Source: Phalacrocorax aristotelis
Taxonomy: Eukaryota; Chordata; Aves; Suliformes; Phalacrocoracidae
Length of the DNA: 64,000 nucleotides
Assembly: GCF_949628215.1 (NCBI RefSeq)
Contig: NC_134277.1
Location: 88,897,963-88,961,962 of the forward strand
Reading direction: 5' to 3'
The notes beneath the pieces are model-generated. The model saw only the letters and a program-made list of their open reading frames with translations. It was not told where the DNA came from and did no database searches. This document shows, piece after piece, positions 24,896 to 45,900 of the stretch; within the stretch, counting starts at the first letter, position 1; the number at the start of each line of letters is the position of its first letter. The position numbers were made by a program, and so were the translations under genes.

Positions 24896-25924
24896 GTTTA
24901 GTCTGACAAGGCTGAAGGATGAAATCTGTGAGAGGCTGTACTAATTCACCTTCCTGGCCCAGAGTTAGTGGATGTAGAAGAGAGCTAATGCCTGGGAGTC
25001 TAGGATCAATTACAAGTGAAAAGGCATGAAGAGAGCCCCTCTCTTACCCTCCCACCTGACATTGTTGCCTCTGGGAGCAGTGTTCCAGAGAGAGCACTTA
25101 TGGCCTAGTTATAGCATGTACTAGACATGAGAGGGCAGATTTCAGAGTTCTCCAACAGGCTAAAATATCTTCAACTGCAGCTAGCAGTAAAACCACACTA
25201 ACAGGAAAGTTACTGTTCCCAAGCTCATGCTCAAAGAAATTTAGGATCAGTGTCATCTGGCAAAGATGATAAGAATAGAGCTCTCCGTAGAAAGTAGTGC
25301 AGAGGCACCAAGGACGCTTGTAGCATTATCGATTGCCATTTTCAAACACTGGGTGCATACCCATTTCGCCCTGAAAATAACAAGGAGGAGTTCCCATCCT
25401 GTAGGCTAACGTTAGTGATAGAGGTTAATAAAACAAAGACTTAAGACAAGCAGGTACATAGTAAGGGTGTGCAGGAAGACTCCACTTAACTTCAGTGGTA
25501 TTTTTATTATACCAATTTCTAGTCCTGTTAATTCCTCACACAACCTGCTACAGCACAGTCAGTCATTGGCAGCCAAGCTTGTTACTTCACAAAGTAAGCA
25601 ACTGTAAAAGAACAAGGTTGCAGACCTATCTTTCCTACAGTACTTTCTCTGTTTGATCAAGGTGCCAGAGAGGGCGCCGCATACGCTCCTGCTTTTGGCC
25701 TCTGGTGCTGCACTCTCTCCAGTTTTACTGTAGCCACTAGTATCCTGACTTTTGTCTCAATTGTTTCTGCAGTTAAGTACGATTATCTGTCACTAAATAC
25801 TTAGTCTAGTTCTGATGATTTAGATTTCTTTACTGACTACAGCTGTTGAACTCAAAACCAAACTGAACTAGGTGTCAGGCATTTCCTTACCTATGTGACA
25901 AACACTTTTACTGTCAGAAAACAA
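24896..25924. other. Short convergent intergenic gap between SNRNP48 and ROPN1L
   Basis: No coding exon, repeat or RNA gene was recognised. A minus-strand AATAAA (TTTATT at 25503-25508) lies inside, so a longer ROPN1L 3' UTR could extend to about 25490 and leave only about 0.6 kb between the two genes. Confidence 0.5.
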
Positions 25925-25944
25925 GATCTATTTTAAAACAGATC

Positions 25945-25950
25945 TTTAAT
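25945..25950 (-). terminator. Candidate ROPN1L polyadenylation signal (ATTAAA)
   Basis: The + strand reads TTTAAT, which is ATTAAA on the gene strand, 171 bases beyond the predicted stop. A canonical AATAAA lies further on at 25503-25508 on the same strand. Either could be used. Confidence 0.4.
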
Positions 25951-26120
25951 TAGAAAAGTCCATCTAAGAATTGAAAAGGATATGTAAGTTCTGAAAGGGT
26001 GCTAGTTAGAGAGAAGACAATGTGGAATCATTGCTACCCTTTCTTGAGTTGATGTTTCTTCCAGCAGCTCAGCCACAGCATTCTTCATGTTGAAGAAGTC
26101 TTGGTAAAACTGTTCATTTA

Positions 26121-33798
<7,678 letters not shown>

Positions 33799-35091
33799 TT
33801 ATACCCAAACTCCTTCCTGTCCTACTTGACTGCTGGGAGTACTGGAAAACTGTCACACTCGGACAAGCACTGCAAGTCTCTAAACACCTTAAACTTGATT
33901 GCAACACCACGTGAAAGACTGAAGCTTGGACACCAACCACATCTCTGGGTAAGGAGTACTACTATTTTAACAGGTATCTTTAGATAGTTTTAAACTGATT
34001 TTTCTCCTCAAACCTACCACAATACGATTTTGTAAAACAGGTAGTCCACGCAAATCACACCACTCGTGCCAAGGTGAAAGCTTGCTACGGTGACAACTCG
34101 CTACTGCAAGCCAAGTGGAGTCTTGTCATTTTTGTATAGAAGCTAGAGTATGCAGATTGCCAAGTTCCTACTATGTTTACGTATTCAAAAACCACTGTAG
34201 CAAAAAGTTACTAATTTGTGCTCCTGGCAGACTTTACATCAAAAAGTTAGAGTGACAAAAAAATACAGAAGTATGCTGCAATTACACATCGCACTTTGCT
34301 CATACAGCTCTACAGGTAGGTTTGTCTTATTCAGGTTGTAACTTCCTTGCTGCAAGGAATCCTGCGTCCCAGGATCTGAAAGAAGGGACAGACGTAGGTT
34401 ACTGTATGGTCCTTATCCTGTTTGGTGGGAAATCTTTGCGCTCTCATCATTTAAAGGACCAGCAACAGTCTACTTAAGGTGATTTAGCAACAAGAGCTGA
34501 AAATGTATCAGCTAGTTGCAGAAGGGAAAGCCAGTGAGAGCAACAGCATCAAGAAAGGACTTAATGTAACAGCATCCTTTATTCCTTTAGATTTTTTTCT
34601 TTTTAATTTTTAAGATGAAAATAAGATTATCTGGCAGGTGGCTTTCTCCCCCTATCATGTGAATTTTCTTGTTCTGGGAAAAAAATTAAAAGCGATTAAG
34701 CAATGGGACTGCTGTGGCCCAAATTAAACGATACTCAGAACTTAATTTCTGGAGAAACACAGACAGGATACAGTGTCTTCATTACTCCAACGCAGCAAAT
34801 TTGCATCGGTGACAGAGTTCAGTGCATGCATTTAGTTACTACATTGGTCACACACTTTCAGTAATGATTCAAAACAGCTCTGGCCAAGGGACTGAAGTTG
34901 AAGGCAAAAAGTTGGAGATTTCAGGGTAAGGTAGAGAAAAAATAAACCTCGAGGAAGGAATATGCATGTATGTGCAATACCCCTTGAGAAGCAGTCAAAG
35001 AAAATTATAAAAAAAAAAACTAATCTGAAAAGAAAAAAGTAGAGAGGAAAGAAAGGCGTGAGACCTGCTTTTCTACAGCAAGCCATTAACC

Positions 35092-35300
35092 ACAGAAGGG
35101 CCGAGGGTGGCAGGGGCCTCCGGAGGCCACCGGGTCCAGCCCCGCTCAAGCAGGGCCACTCCAGCCGGCTGCCGAGACCCACGTCCAGAGGGGTTTTGAA
35201 TGTCTCCGAGGAGGGAGGCTCCACACACCCCCGGGCAACCTGGGCCACCCTCACAGCGAGAAAGCGATTCCTGATGTTCGGAGGGAGCCTCCCGCACGCA
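35092..35300 (-). mobile_element. GC-rich CR1 3' fragment
   Basis: The stretch runs parallel to the antisense CR1 3' region seen at 14.5-14.7 kb. Shared landmarks are 'aggggttttgaatgtctcc', 'ggaggctccaca' and a later 'gcgattcctgatgttcgg'. It is GC-shifted and has no open frame. It lies in the 5' UTR intron of ROPN1L next to the CpG island. Confidence 0.8.
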
Positions 35301-35399
35301 CCCGCACCTGACGGGCAAAGAAAAGGCAGCCGGGTCGGCTGGCCGGCCTTCGCGACTTGCCGCCACCGGGCCGCAGCCGCGCCGGCCCTTTGTGCTCCC

Positions 35400-36160
35400 A
35401 CACGGGTCACCTCATCTCCCACCTCCTCTTCGCTCTTATTTTCTGTTTTTCCGTCCGCGCATCCAAAACCAGACCCAGGGGCTCCAGGCACGAAGCTAAA
35501 CCCAAGAGCTACGTGCCTGCAGACGACGGGTACCGTCCCCCGCTTCTGGGGGCCGCAGCCCACCGGCCCGGCCTGCGGGAGGGGCTCGCCCGCCCGGCTG
35601 CACCGCCCCGGCTCCCGCTTCGACGACGGGGGGCACAAACCGCACCCAGCCACCCCCGGGAGACCGTCCCCGGGCGAGCTGCGGCCGGGGCAGGGGGGAC
35701 CCGACCGCCGCCTCACGGCGCCGGCCGGCGGGCAGCGCCCCCGGGGACCCCCGCCCGCCACCCCCACCCCGCCGCCACGCCAGCACCCGGCCGGGCCGTC
35801 CCCTAGCGGCCTCCCCGGCACTGCCCGCCCGCCTCGCCCCCTCGGGGCGGCGGGAGGCCCGGGCCGGGCGCCTCACCTGCCCCCGGCCGCGGCCCCGCTG
35901 CCCGGGAAACGCGGGGGGGCCGGGGCGGGGCGGGCTGCAGGCCCGCCTGCTGCTGCACGGGGGAGGGAGGGGGGTGCTGCCTACGGTGTTTAAAATGCAA
36001 GAGCAACACCTGGTTTGTACACACTTCTGAGAAGACCCAGAGCACCGCAAGGCTAAAGAGTCCGGGGCGGGCTGGGTGGGGGCTCGCCGCAGCCCCCGGC
36101 CCCGCTGTCCTCCCGATCCCGACGCCCGTTTGTTGGCGGCATTGGTGCAGCACGCACGGC
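35400..36160 (-). promoter_or_regulatory. CpG-island promoter and probable untranslated exon 1 of ROPN1L
   Basis: A dense CpG island lies about 2 kb upstream of the first ROPN1L coding exon. On the minus strand a consensus donor, GGGGGCAG|GTGAGG, ends at 35877, so an untranslated first exon probably runs from an unknown start (perhaps near 35.95-36.1 kb) to 35877. It would splice to 33714. The long open frames over this island, on both strands, are artefacts of GC richness. Confidence 0.6.
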
Positions 36161-39100
36161 CGTCGGGGCCTTGGTTCTGTCATACCTCCCTTCCAAGCCT
36201 GGATGAGACGCAAGCAAACACTGCCTGAGCTGCAAAATAGACGTTCCTTAAAATTCCTGTTACTCACAGCAGCTGCTGTTTCAAACAGCAGCCCGGCTGG
36301 CCACTGCAGCCCAGTGAGCAGGAGCACCACTGCTGGAGTCACCCTCCCAGGTCCTGGAGATTCAGTACAGGCATACCGCTGCTGGCTGCTCCCACCACGG
36401 CCAGCGCAGCCAGTGCCAGCTGCTTCTCAGCACCTGCTGCTCCAAGTCTGGCCCCGCACCGGCTGACAAGGAAGTGTAGGCCACTCTGGAGCAGAGAGGA
36501 GCCAAAGCACCCGCTCCATGCCAAAATCTTGGAGAAGGACTACGAGACCTCTGCTCTTCCCACTGCAGATAAAAACAGCACCCAAGGTAACCTGAACAGC
36601 ATCCTCGGTAAAGACACTAGTGCATCTCCTGTCTTCATTATAAAGCAGTGCCCCTCCTGTTCCTTCTAACGTGGACTGTAAGTAGCCAGAGCACTCAAAT
36701 GAACTTGATAATAGCATTATTCGCTTCAGAAAGCCTTCACAAGCCCTTGCTCCAAAGAAACTTAGGTGCTGCACGCATGAAACAGGCCAAACCATTAGCA
36801 AAAAAGAACACAATCTTATTTGAAGCCAGCCCTTCTTGATCCACATTATGTCCCCACTGATGAACATGGAAGGCCATGCAGGACAAAGATAGTGTCTCTG
36901 GAAAAAAACACACACATTTTAACATTGGTTTAATTTTGTCATAAAACATGCGTACCCTGCATAGACTACAGGCCAAGTACTGGGCCTCAAAATACTTTGG
37001 AGATTCCTACAGCTGCAAGAAAACAGCAAACTTCTAACATACGACTTATCTGTTCTTTTAAGTGGGTGGACACTTTAAAACGATCAAGAACACTATGGCA
37101 AAAAACTAACTGTAGCAAACATTGTCCTGCAGGGGTTTACAGAATGGAATTAAATTAATTTCACAATGCAGTTTTTCAAAGGTGTCTAGGGATAACAAGT
37201 AAACAGTAGAAGTTTCACATTTGCCATGATCCGCAGTCCTCAGACACACTTGGAACTATCCTAAAAGATGCTCAAACAGTAAATGTCACACCCTCACTTC
37301 TTCTGGCTATTTGGTCCAGTGCAGCAAAATCATGCATAGAGCTGCCAGACCATATTATGGGACATGGCAGCATCTAAGTGGAAAGATTTTCTATGAGTAT
37401 TTCATGAAAATCTCTGTATTCTTAAAACTCATTCTTCTATATGACTTGCAAACTGTTGGAAAAAGCTAAAGGCTAAAAACTTTCATGCAAGAATGAAAAA
37501 TAATTGCAAAATAAGAGACCAATCAATTGCACGCTGCTCCGCAACATGCTTAATCTATAAAGGCATGGCTAAATTAATCTTTGTATAAATGCTTACGTGT
37601 AACAACAATGAACAAGACATACTGCATCAAGTAATGGGAAACACTCTGCGGATATGCTTGTTGATCTTTGCAGGAAGTGGAGCGTGGGCACTGCTCTCCT
37701 CTCTCCTTTGCCCCTGAATGGCCAGAAATCAGCACACATTTTACTGCGGGTGGGGGAAAAGCAAAAAACCAGCAGTTACATGATTTATGATCATCCTTAC
37801 TCTACAGTCTCCTGATTTATAAGCAGAACCAGATGTACTGCACATTTTTGTCTCATTAATCCTGTGTTAACACAAAGTATGTGCGTAATTACTCATGTTT
37901 TAAGTTTGGCATATTGGGATATCGAGTCCTTTTTAAAAAGGCATTTATACTTCAGGGAACTAATATTTTTTAGCTAGAAGTAGCATGCTTTTCACATGTG
38001 ATTACACTAAAACATCTGCTTCAAGATTACTGTAATTCATGGATATAGAAGACGACTAAGACAGTATAACAAATAATAGAGTGGAATAACCTCAGAGATA
38101 GTTGATGAGTAAAATTACGATCAACAGGGAGGTGAGGGAAGGTGGCTTCAGCTTCAAGGGTTGGTGGTGTTGCTAATTACAGGCAGGTTAATGCAACGTT
38201 GTTTAAGGAAACTCAGGATTACGCAGGTTGACCCAACAGCCACACTACTTACAAATCCCCTTCAATAAGGAAGAAAAAGGGATCTCAGAAAGGCACAGTG
38301 AGAAGGACATTGATGGGTCAAATGTTGAGAATTTTGGCCCAAAGCTGTAGAAAGCAGTAAGGCTTGAACAATTTAGGTTAAGAAAAAACTGATCAAACTC
38401 TGACAACACCGGCAGTAAATATACAAGTGTAGCCTCAGTGAAAGAAGTAACTCAGATTCTTCCTTGACACGGAGGACTTCCCCCCCCCCCCGCATTTTAC
38501 CAATTAAGAGCATTTAAAGTGTATCCGCTGCTTAGAAATTCTGCTGCTGCTTCCTGCTTCCACAGCTCCTGGTCACAACTAGCCTAAATATCCCATGAAC
38601 GCTCCTTCATAATGCAGCAGTAATTTTAGATTCAGCACATTCCTTACCGAACCCAGCCCAGCCCCTTGCACAACTTGCACCTGCAGAACAAGGTGCACCA
38701 ATGTAGACCTTCACTCTCGATGTTCTGATACATCCATTCTATTCAATACACAGAATGAGCTTTGCAGAGATCTTCATTTTTGTAAGCAACAAGGAAGTCA
38801 GTTCTCTCTAGGTAAAACCAGTCTCATTTTCCTCCTTGAAAGCCAAGCAAGGCCAGATAAATCAGACAAGTAAGGTTAAGTGCCCCTGCCTCCCCCGCCC
38901 CCCCCCCCCGATGTCAGACAACTCCAGATATGCTTGATTTCTCCTTATACAGGGGGAGGAAACAAAAAGCACCCGTGCAGCTTTGGCATTAGCCACTACT
39001 CAGCACGTAAAGCAAATAAGCAGCAAACTGATGTGCAGAGTTGTGAAATAACCTTGTAATTTCTTCATTCCTCAGTATTATATGGAATTCAAAACATTCC

Positions 39101-42100
39101 GTTTATTTTGGAATAGTACTTGACCTCTGGAAATACCATCTTCTAAAAATTTCCACGATTGAGTAACTTTGATTTCAGCACATTGTTTCTCAATTTATGG
39201 TGACTTCTAAGCAAAGAAGTTAAAACCACAGGCATCGCTTTTCTGGAATAATCATAGATTTAATAAAACTGCTAATAACTATGCAGTTCTTCAGTTCTGG
39301 TTACTCTAGTTCAGAACTGAAATAACAGAGTAAGAGAGCTGTAACTTACCGTTACACTTTGTAAAAGTTGTTTCCTTATCTGTTTCAGAGGACAGCTTTT
39401 TTTTTTTTTTTTGGCATCCTGACCTTCATTATACTACCAAGATTCAGTTCTCTGTTTAATGTTTATCTGTATCCTCATTTCTGCCAAGAACCCCACTCAT
39501 TGCTTGGGCTGCACAGTGCCCGATGACAAGACAGGCAGAACAGAAACACTGACCCCCCCTCAAAGGATTTCTAGTCTAAACCAACAGACAGGCAGTGGAG
39601 TACGAAGAAACAAAATGACTTTGACCAGCATGTCAGGCAAAACAACCAGCAAAGCACTGTCACTCGTGCTTTTTAAGGTAAAAAGCCCTTTATAGAGTTC
39701 TCTGAAGAATAGTGGGGCTGCTGTGCAGATTTTTATGAAGATGTTTGCTCAAGCTTAGGGGAAAGCAAGGAAAGAATTAATGCACTCAGCTGAAAAGTGA
39801 CGTGAATGCTGTGATTGGTGTTGGAGCTGGCATCTTACTGAGGAAGTTACTGGCAGAAAATAGCTACACGTTCCAGTGGCACCTCAAAAACAAGCACCTT
39901 AGGCTTTACCCAGCTGAGAAGGGAGTCAAGAGCAAGGATGCAGAGTTTTAACTATTTTTAATCAATATAAAATACTCTGTGTAAAAACAGTCAGAGCCAT
40001 GCTGCAATTAACTTCTTTCAGCATGGAAAAGATAGCTATGGAGCCACCTGACAGTTCTTGGATGAAGGCCTGTGGAAGGACTAAGGGCATTAGATACCTA
40101 ACACCACAAAGGGGATACAATTAAGCCAGGAGGCATCTACAACCGCTCCATTCAAGACCCAAGGTCAACACAAATTGTGGTGAAAGCACACGCACACATG
40201 CACACAGAATTCTTCCCACTCGAAGAGCAATGTAAGACCACTGCATGCTGCATTACTCGAGCACAGATGGAAGCCACTGGTACAGAGATTGCCAGCTGTC
40301 TTGGTAACAGCCAGTTAACTGACATGCTTACTATCAAGTTTCCATACCAGAGGAGTACACAGCACAATAAGGCAGACTTAAAACTTGAAACAATAAAAAA
40401 GTAGCGTTATTTAATTCTTGTTCTTTACAACCTCCATCTTCTTTCCCGAAACACATGTAAAAATAAGGAGATAAGGAGATAAGTTCACAATGGACAGTTT
40501 CAGAAACAAACTTCACTTCACCTGGGATCTGTAAAGCAGTGCAAAAGCAAGCACAACGGTTTGACTTGAAACCAGTTCTCAATAACAAAGAGTGAATACA
40601 GATAATGTAAGCTACATTAAAATAGTTAGAGTTCACATTACATGACTGGCTGGCCCAATTCAGTTTTTTCTGTCATGACTTGTAAAACAACAGTAGTAAG
40701 GAACAGCACAAAGGCTTTTTCTTAATAAATTTTAATGTTAAGACCAGTTTGTCTAGATAAAAACACAGTTACAAGAACCACACTACTGCAAATTCTGCAT
40801 GATGCACAGTAGTGCTTGCAATATTTGAGCGGCAAGACGAACTGTTTATGAAAGATACGTCAAAAAAAGAATCTTGGCGTAAGTAAGAATGTACGTTACC
40901 AGTGAATTTAATCTTGTGAAAATATATCTGTCCCACAATGTACACCACTGTGAATAGTCAAATGCAGCATTTATGCACATAAAAATATACAGGGCGAATA
41001 CTCAATTTAGCATTTAGTCAACAACAGTGAATGAGAGAAATATTTCGGTTATTTTTCTGATTTCATTTCACTGGAAATTTCCTAATAACCACTCCAAAGG
41101 GTAATATTTGTGGTTCAAAACCATCAGGACAACAGTAATTTCATAAAATAGTAGTTTCTGACTTTCTGATAGTGACAGCCCAATCCTCCGGCCAGTAGAT
41201 TCATATGTATTTGGCTTGTGCTCACTGCCTTAGAACATGGGGGTCCAGACACCAAAAAGTGCACTACCACCATCACAGCCTGGACCACATTAGGTCAAAA
41301 CATGCCAGATCAGAGATGCAACATCAATAAATGGAGATGACAATCTCAGAGCAGCTGCCAGATTCTCAAGTATTAATTATATACACATATGGTTAAGTAC
41401 AGAATACTGAAGGACAGTGTACCGAGTAGCAAGTTAAATGTTCCATCAATTTTCTGATTACTGCAATGGATACTCACATTTCCCCCATTTAATCTAGGAA
41501 AGATACTGCAATCTAAGCATGTGATTTGATGCTATTTAAAGCTTTGTGATACTGTTATGTATTTTCTTTAAAATATCTACATAAAAAACCCCCAAACATT
41601 ACCGCAAAAGAACCCTATCTACATATAGAAATAATACAGACTTGGTTTGGTGGCTCTTGTTTGACTGCGTCCATGCAAAGAAACCTGCTAATGTTTCGTT
41701 GCTTGTTTAATAGCATATGGATTTCCCTGCCCAACAGGCAATAAATGGTGTGTGATCAATCAATTCCTCACTACTATTCCCATAAAAATTCACAGTAACC
41801 AATTCTGAAAGAAAGATTTTCTTGTTGTTGTGGGTCTCTCTTTTTTAAGTAATTGTGCAATATAAAATTCGTACTACAATTTGCAGCTTTGGTAACTTAC
41901 AGAAAAAAAGATTTCAAGCTCTCTAATTAAGGACCAGGTCAGAATGTTGCTTACACGATGCTCTTTGTTTCTGTGCAAACACATCAGATAAGGTTCACCT
42001 CTCCTCTTGAGATCCTGAAAAATTCTACTATTGATAAGAAATTGGCTATAATTTAAGTTGTGAACCTATCTAATTTTCCTTGGTACCTTTAAATGCCTCC

Positions 42101-42895
42101 ATCACCTAGCCTTAGTAAGTTTACTGTTTCAGTTCAGGAAATCCTGATTCCCAAAGCCAACCCCGCACCCCCAACCAAACAGAAAAACCCAGCTGAGCTT
42201 CAACAAGTACATTTGAATTCTCAGAAGAGGAAATATTTTCTTGATTTAACATCAACTGTACAATATTACAAACTCAGACACATGAAAAACAATCAGGCAA
42301 TAGAAAATGTACAACAGCTTTGGTGTTATACAAAATAATAAAAAAGACTTGACAGCAAGATACATAGTTCATTATGTTCTCACCACAGCCACTTCATTGC
42401 TGACTGTAAGACAGTTATTTACTTCTGATATTCTCCGTGTGGCCTTTCCACTCATGAAAAATCATACTAGATTACTACAATAAGAACTGTTATGAACACC
42501 ATAAAGTAATCTCCAGATTTTATAAAAACATCTTGCCTCTTCGCACTATTGCTTTGTGGCACACTGTCAACAGAACAGCAGTCCAAAATAAAGTGACAAC
42601 TAGATTTAATAAATTAATATACTTTTTTAAAGATGTACAATGCACATTCTTTTTAATCCAAGGTTTTAGGGTGTCAGGATGCTTCTATTTACACATATAC
42701 AGACCTCAGACAGCATTGATAACATCAGAAAATGCAGATAAGGAAGAGAGCCTTAACTGCTTTCTGGATGCTATTAACAGAAGCCAAAACTCTGCTGAGA
42801 GTAGTATTGGGAGAGATATCCAAAGACTGAAGAAAAGTCTATGAAAAAAGGACATGTAAAGGCAAAGGGAAAGTCAAGATGTTTAATATGACCAT
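36161..42895. other. ROPN1L-MARCHF6 interval, including MARCHF6 3' UTR
   Basis: No coding exon was recognised. The right part must include the MARCHF6 3' UTR. The nearest minus-strand variant signal is ATTAAA at 42605-42610, and the first canonical AATAAA going leftward is at 39102-39107, so the UTR could be 0.3 kb or nearly 4 kb. C-homopolymers occur at 38480-38491 and about 38893-38909, and a 16-T run at 39397-39412. The rest is unremarkable AT-rich DNA. Confidence 0.5.
38480..38909. repeat. Two poly-C tracts
   Basis: Twelve C at 38480-38491 and a C-rich run at about 38893-38909, interrupted by one G. Such homopolymers are prone to sequencing-length error. Confidence 0.7.
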
Positions 42896-42986
42896 CTATT
42901 CTTGCGAAGACTGAGGTGGAGTTGTTGACGTGCCTTGTTTACCAGACTTCCGTTCGTAATTCACAAGTCGTTGCCCAACAAGGTAC
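42896..42986 (-). CDS. MARCHF6: MARCHF6 last exon with stop
   Basis: Encodes YLVGQRLVNYERKSGKQG and then a Ser/Thr/Pro/Gln-rich end, PPQSSQE, with TAG at 42896-42898. Human has the same end, with SSPPPP in place of TSTTPP. Confidence 0.98.
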
Positions 42987-45900
42987 CTGGGATTATAGTA
43001 AAAAACAGTGAGAATGGAACAGAAGTTCATGTGATTCTTTAATGCAAATCTGCTCTCACTCCTTTGCTGCAGAAGTAGGTTTCTCAGTTCAGTGAAAGTT
43101 ATTCTACAAGGTGATCCCTCCCACCTTAATGGTCTTCAACCATCCTCATCTTTTTTCACAACATTCAGGCATTTCGTAACAGAATACGGACATTACAGGT
43201 TTGTGTTCACAGCCTTAACTTCAGTAGTCATACAATTCAGATAATAAGCTGAATAAAGATATGAAATATAAATAGTGTGTTTGCATTATATACCCAGCCC
43301 TTTTGCTTGATGATACTTTTAAGAGCATTTTTGCAGTGTCTGAGCCACTGCCACTTGACCAACAACTCAGATATATAACCAAATGAGAGTGCTAATAAGG
43401 TTCTAAGTTCAAAAAAGAATCTGCCACGGATGCAGAACATGCATCAGGTAAGAGTAGGAGAAGCTCAGCTCATATATCAAATGAAAAAAACCCCTAGTTG
43501 AAAAAATTAAATATTGAAAAGGAAGGACTTGTACTGCATCTCAATCTTTCTTAAAGGGAGATAAAATATCCTAATGCCCCTCCACGTCAAGCCTAAGGGC
43601 TGCAAGATTCCTTTATTTAAATTCGGTTTCAACATCTCACCAGCTTGGCAGTTTTCCTACCTTACACATTATTCCTTACTTCCTCTATGTCATTGTTCCA
43701 CGCTCCTACTTTTTGCCATCTAAATTCCTTTCCACACTTCCATTTGTATCCTGGTTCTACATGTAGAAGAGCAATATACACCTAGGGACTCTTCCCCTGA
43801 AACCTGCTGTTTCATTTAGAAACTTTTTCACCACCGCTCCTTTTCTCACGGTACCGAACAACCATCATGTCTCTTTTGTACATTTCAAAATGTCACAAAA
43901 ACTTGTATGTGCTTTTGAGATTTGTTACAGGAAAGATTTAACTAAGTGTATTTCTAAACCATCGATCTCTACTGGCTAACATGACTACACTTGCTTACTT
44001 CCTGAAAGGAGATCATTAACTTAAGTTGTACAAACTCCTTGTCTACATAATATGTTAATTTCATATCAAAGTAATTTTCACTTAGATATATTTTCACAGC
44101 TTTGTGTACTGTTTACATGGCTTATTTAGACAAGAAAGCAACTTGTAACATTATTTTAAGTTGCAAATCAATACACATACTGCCTGAAAGATATTAACGA
44201 TTAGCTCAAAACCCACTTGTAAATATAAATACCAGCTATGCATACCACAGTAGGCCAAATTCTGCAGAACGTGTTAAGAAGGCAGGTGGCAAACAGGATA
44301 TACATCAGCTGATCAAATAAGAGGTGCTAAAGTATAAAGTGATCTACTGAGAGTAGAATGTTCTTTAACAGGTTAATTGGACTAACAAGTAGAAAGAATC
44401 AGAAAAACAGTTATGCAGAAAAGGTTGGAGAAATGGTTTTGTAAGCAGCAGATTGAGAAATTATTTTACTTCCAGGTATGTCATAAATTATTACATTCAC
44501 TTGTCCTTCGAGACTACAGAGGGGGAGACAAACAAGCAATCAGCTTCATTTGTGGTAAAAAGCATTCAGGTTAGATATAGGGGGGTGGAGAGTCTTCTCT
44601 CTATAAAGACAGTCTATCCCTGTGCTTCCCTGAACCACAGATAAAACATTTGCCAAGAACAGTTTAGGTCTGCTTCAGAGGGTCATTTGTCTAGAAAGTT
44701 TCTTAAATTCCCTTTTAGACCAAAGTATCTACAATACCCGAGTTTAAGCTGAAGGTATCACAATTTAAAGTGGAAAAATTAAAAACCCCACATGTATATA
44801 CTCACTTGTCATTTTTAATATGTTCATAAAGGCGCTTGAACTGGCGGACTTGGAAGGACAGAATTCCCATCAAAACCACCACCATAAGCAGAAAAGGATA
44901 AATCCGTCGCTGAACTAGGTTTTGCATTTCAGCAGTAACTCCTACAAAACAGGACACAACCCTCACATAATCTAACACTGAAGTAACACACACATTTCTG
45001 CTTCTGTACCTGCTTCTATACTTCTTGTTATGCTGTAACTTTATAAGGGCTGTGAAATAAATAACACATCCATTGATCTCAGAGATCCAATGTGACAGCT
45101 GCTCTTCTTTTTCATCTGAAGCGTTAAAGCTGAAAGTTTTCCATTAACACAATGAAAATCCACACTAAAAAAAATTGGGCTTATCAGCCCGTCTTGCTTA
45201 TTGACTTCTATATACCTTGTATCAGAAAAAAAGTTGACACTATAGAAATCTGCATTCAAGTTTGAGGTTGACAGATAAAATGGGACTTCTTGAACATCTT
45301 GTTAGTGTCAGAAGTAACTAGCTATAAAGACAACTGTTGACGAAAAAGCACATCTACCTGCTTCTAATAAAATTATTTCCCTCAATTATGAGGAGGTAGG
45401 AAAGTCTGAAAAAATAAACTATATTTACAATTTATATTTTATTTTACTACTGAAAACCTCAAAACAAACCCAATATTTTTATCTGTTCCTTTAGAATCTG
45501 ACAAGTCAGAAAAGTTGTGTTCAGCTCAGTATAACTCTTAAAGGGAGACTAAAATCAAAGGTTGATTGTTCAAAGAAATGAATTAATCATCCCCTTCCCA
45601 GACTAGCTAGGTAGCTACGTTTCTGCTGCTAGATCTTATGCAGTCCTATACTCTTGATGTATTGTGCACTTGGTTTATTAAAATGCCAGTCAGAATAATG
45701 TATTGCATTTCTTAAAACCCCCCAAACTTTTAGGATGACACAGCAATCCTTAAGCATTCACACTTACTGGGAGAATAGGTGGGTGTTTTTTTTGTTAATA
45801 ACATGGGGCTTCAAGTTATATTTCCACAGGTATATTTATATTACTCTAAAGCATCAGATGATAAAAAGATATTCTGAATGTATACATACCTAATAAAGGT

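Noticed and set aside
34832-35821. A 329-codon minus-strand open frame over the ROPN1L CpG island
   Set aside because: It lies where stop codons are rare because of GC richness, is opposed by an almost equally long + strand frame, crosses a CR1 fragment and resembles no protein family I know.
42093-42844. Two + strand frames (81 and 103 codons) downstream of the MARCHF6 stop
   Set aside because: They are antisense to the probable 3' UTR, with AT-rich composition and no recognisable domain.
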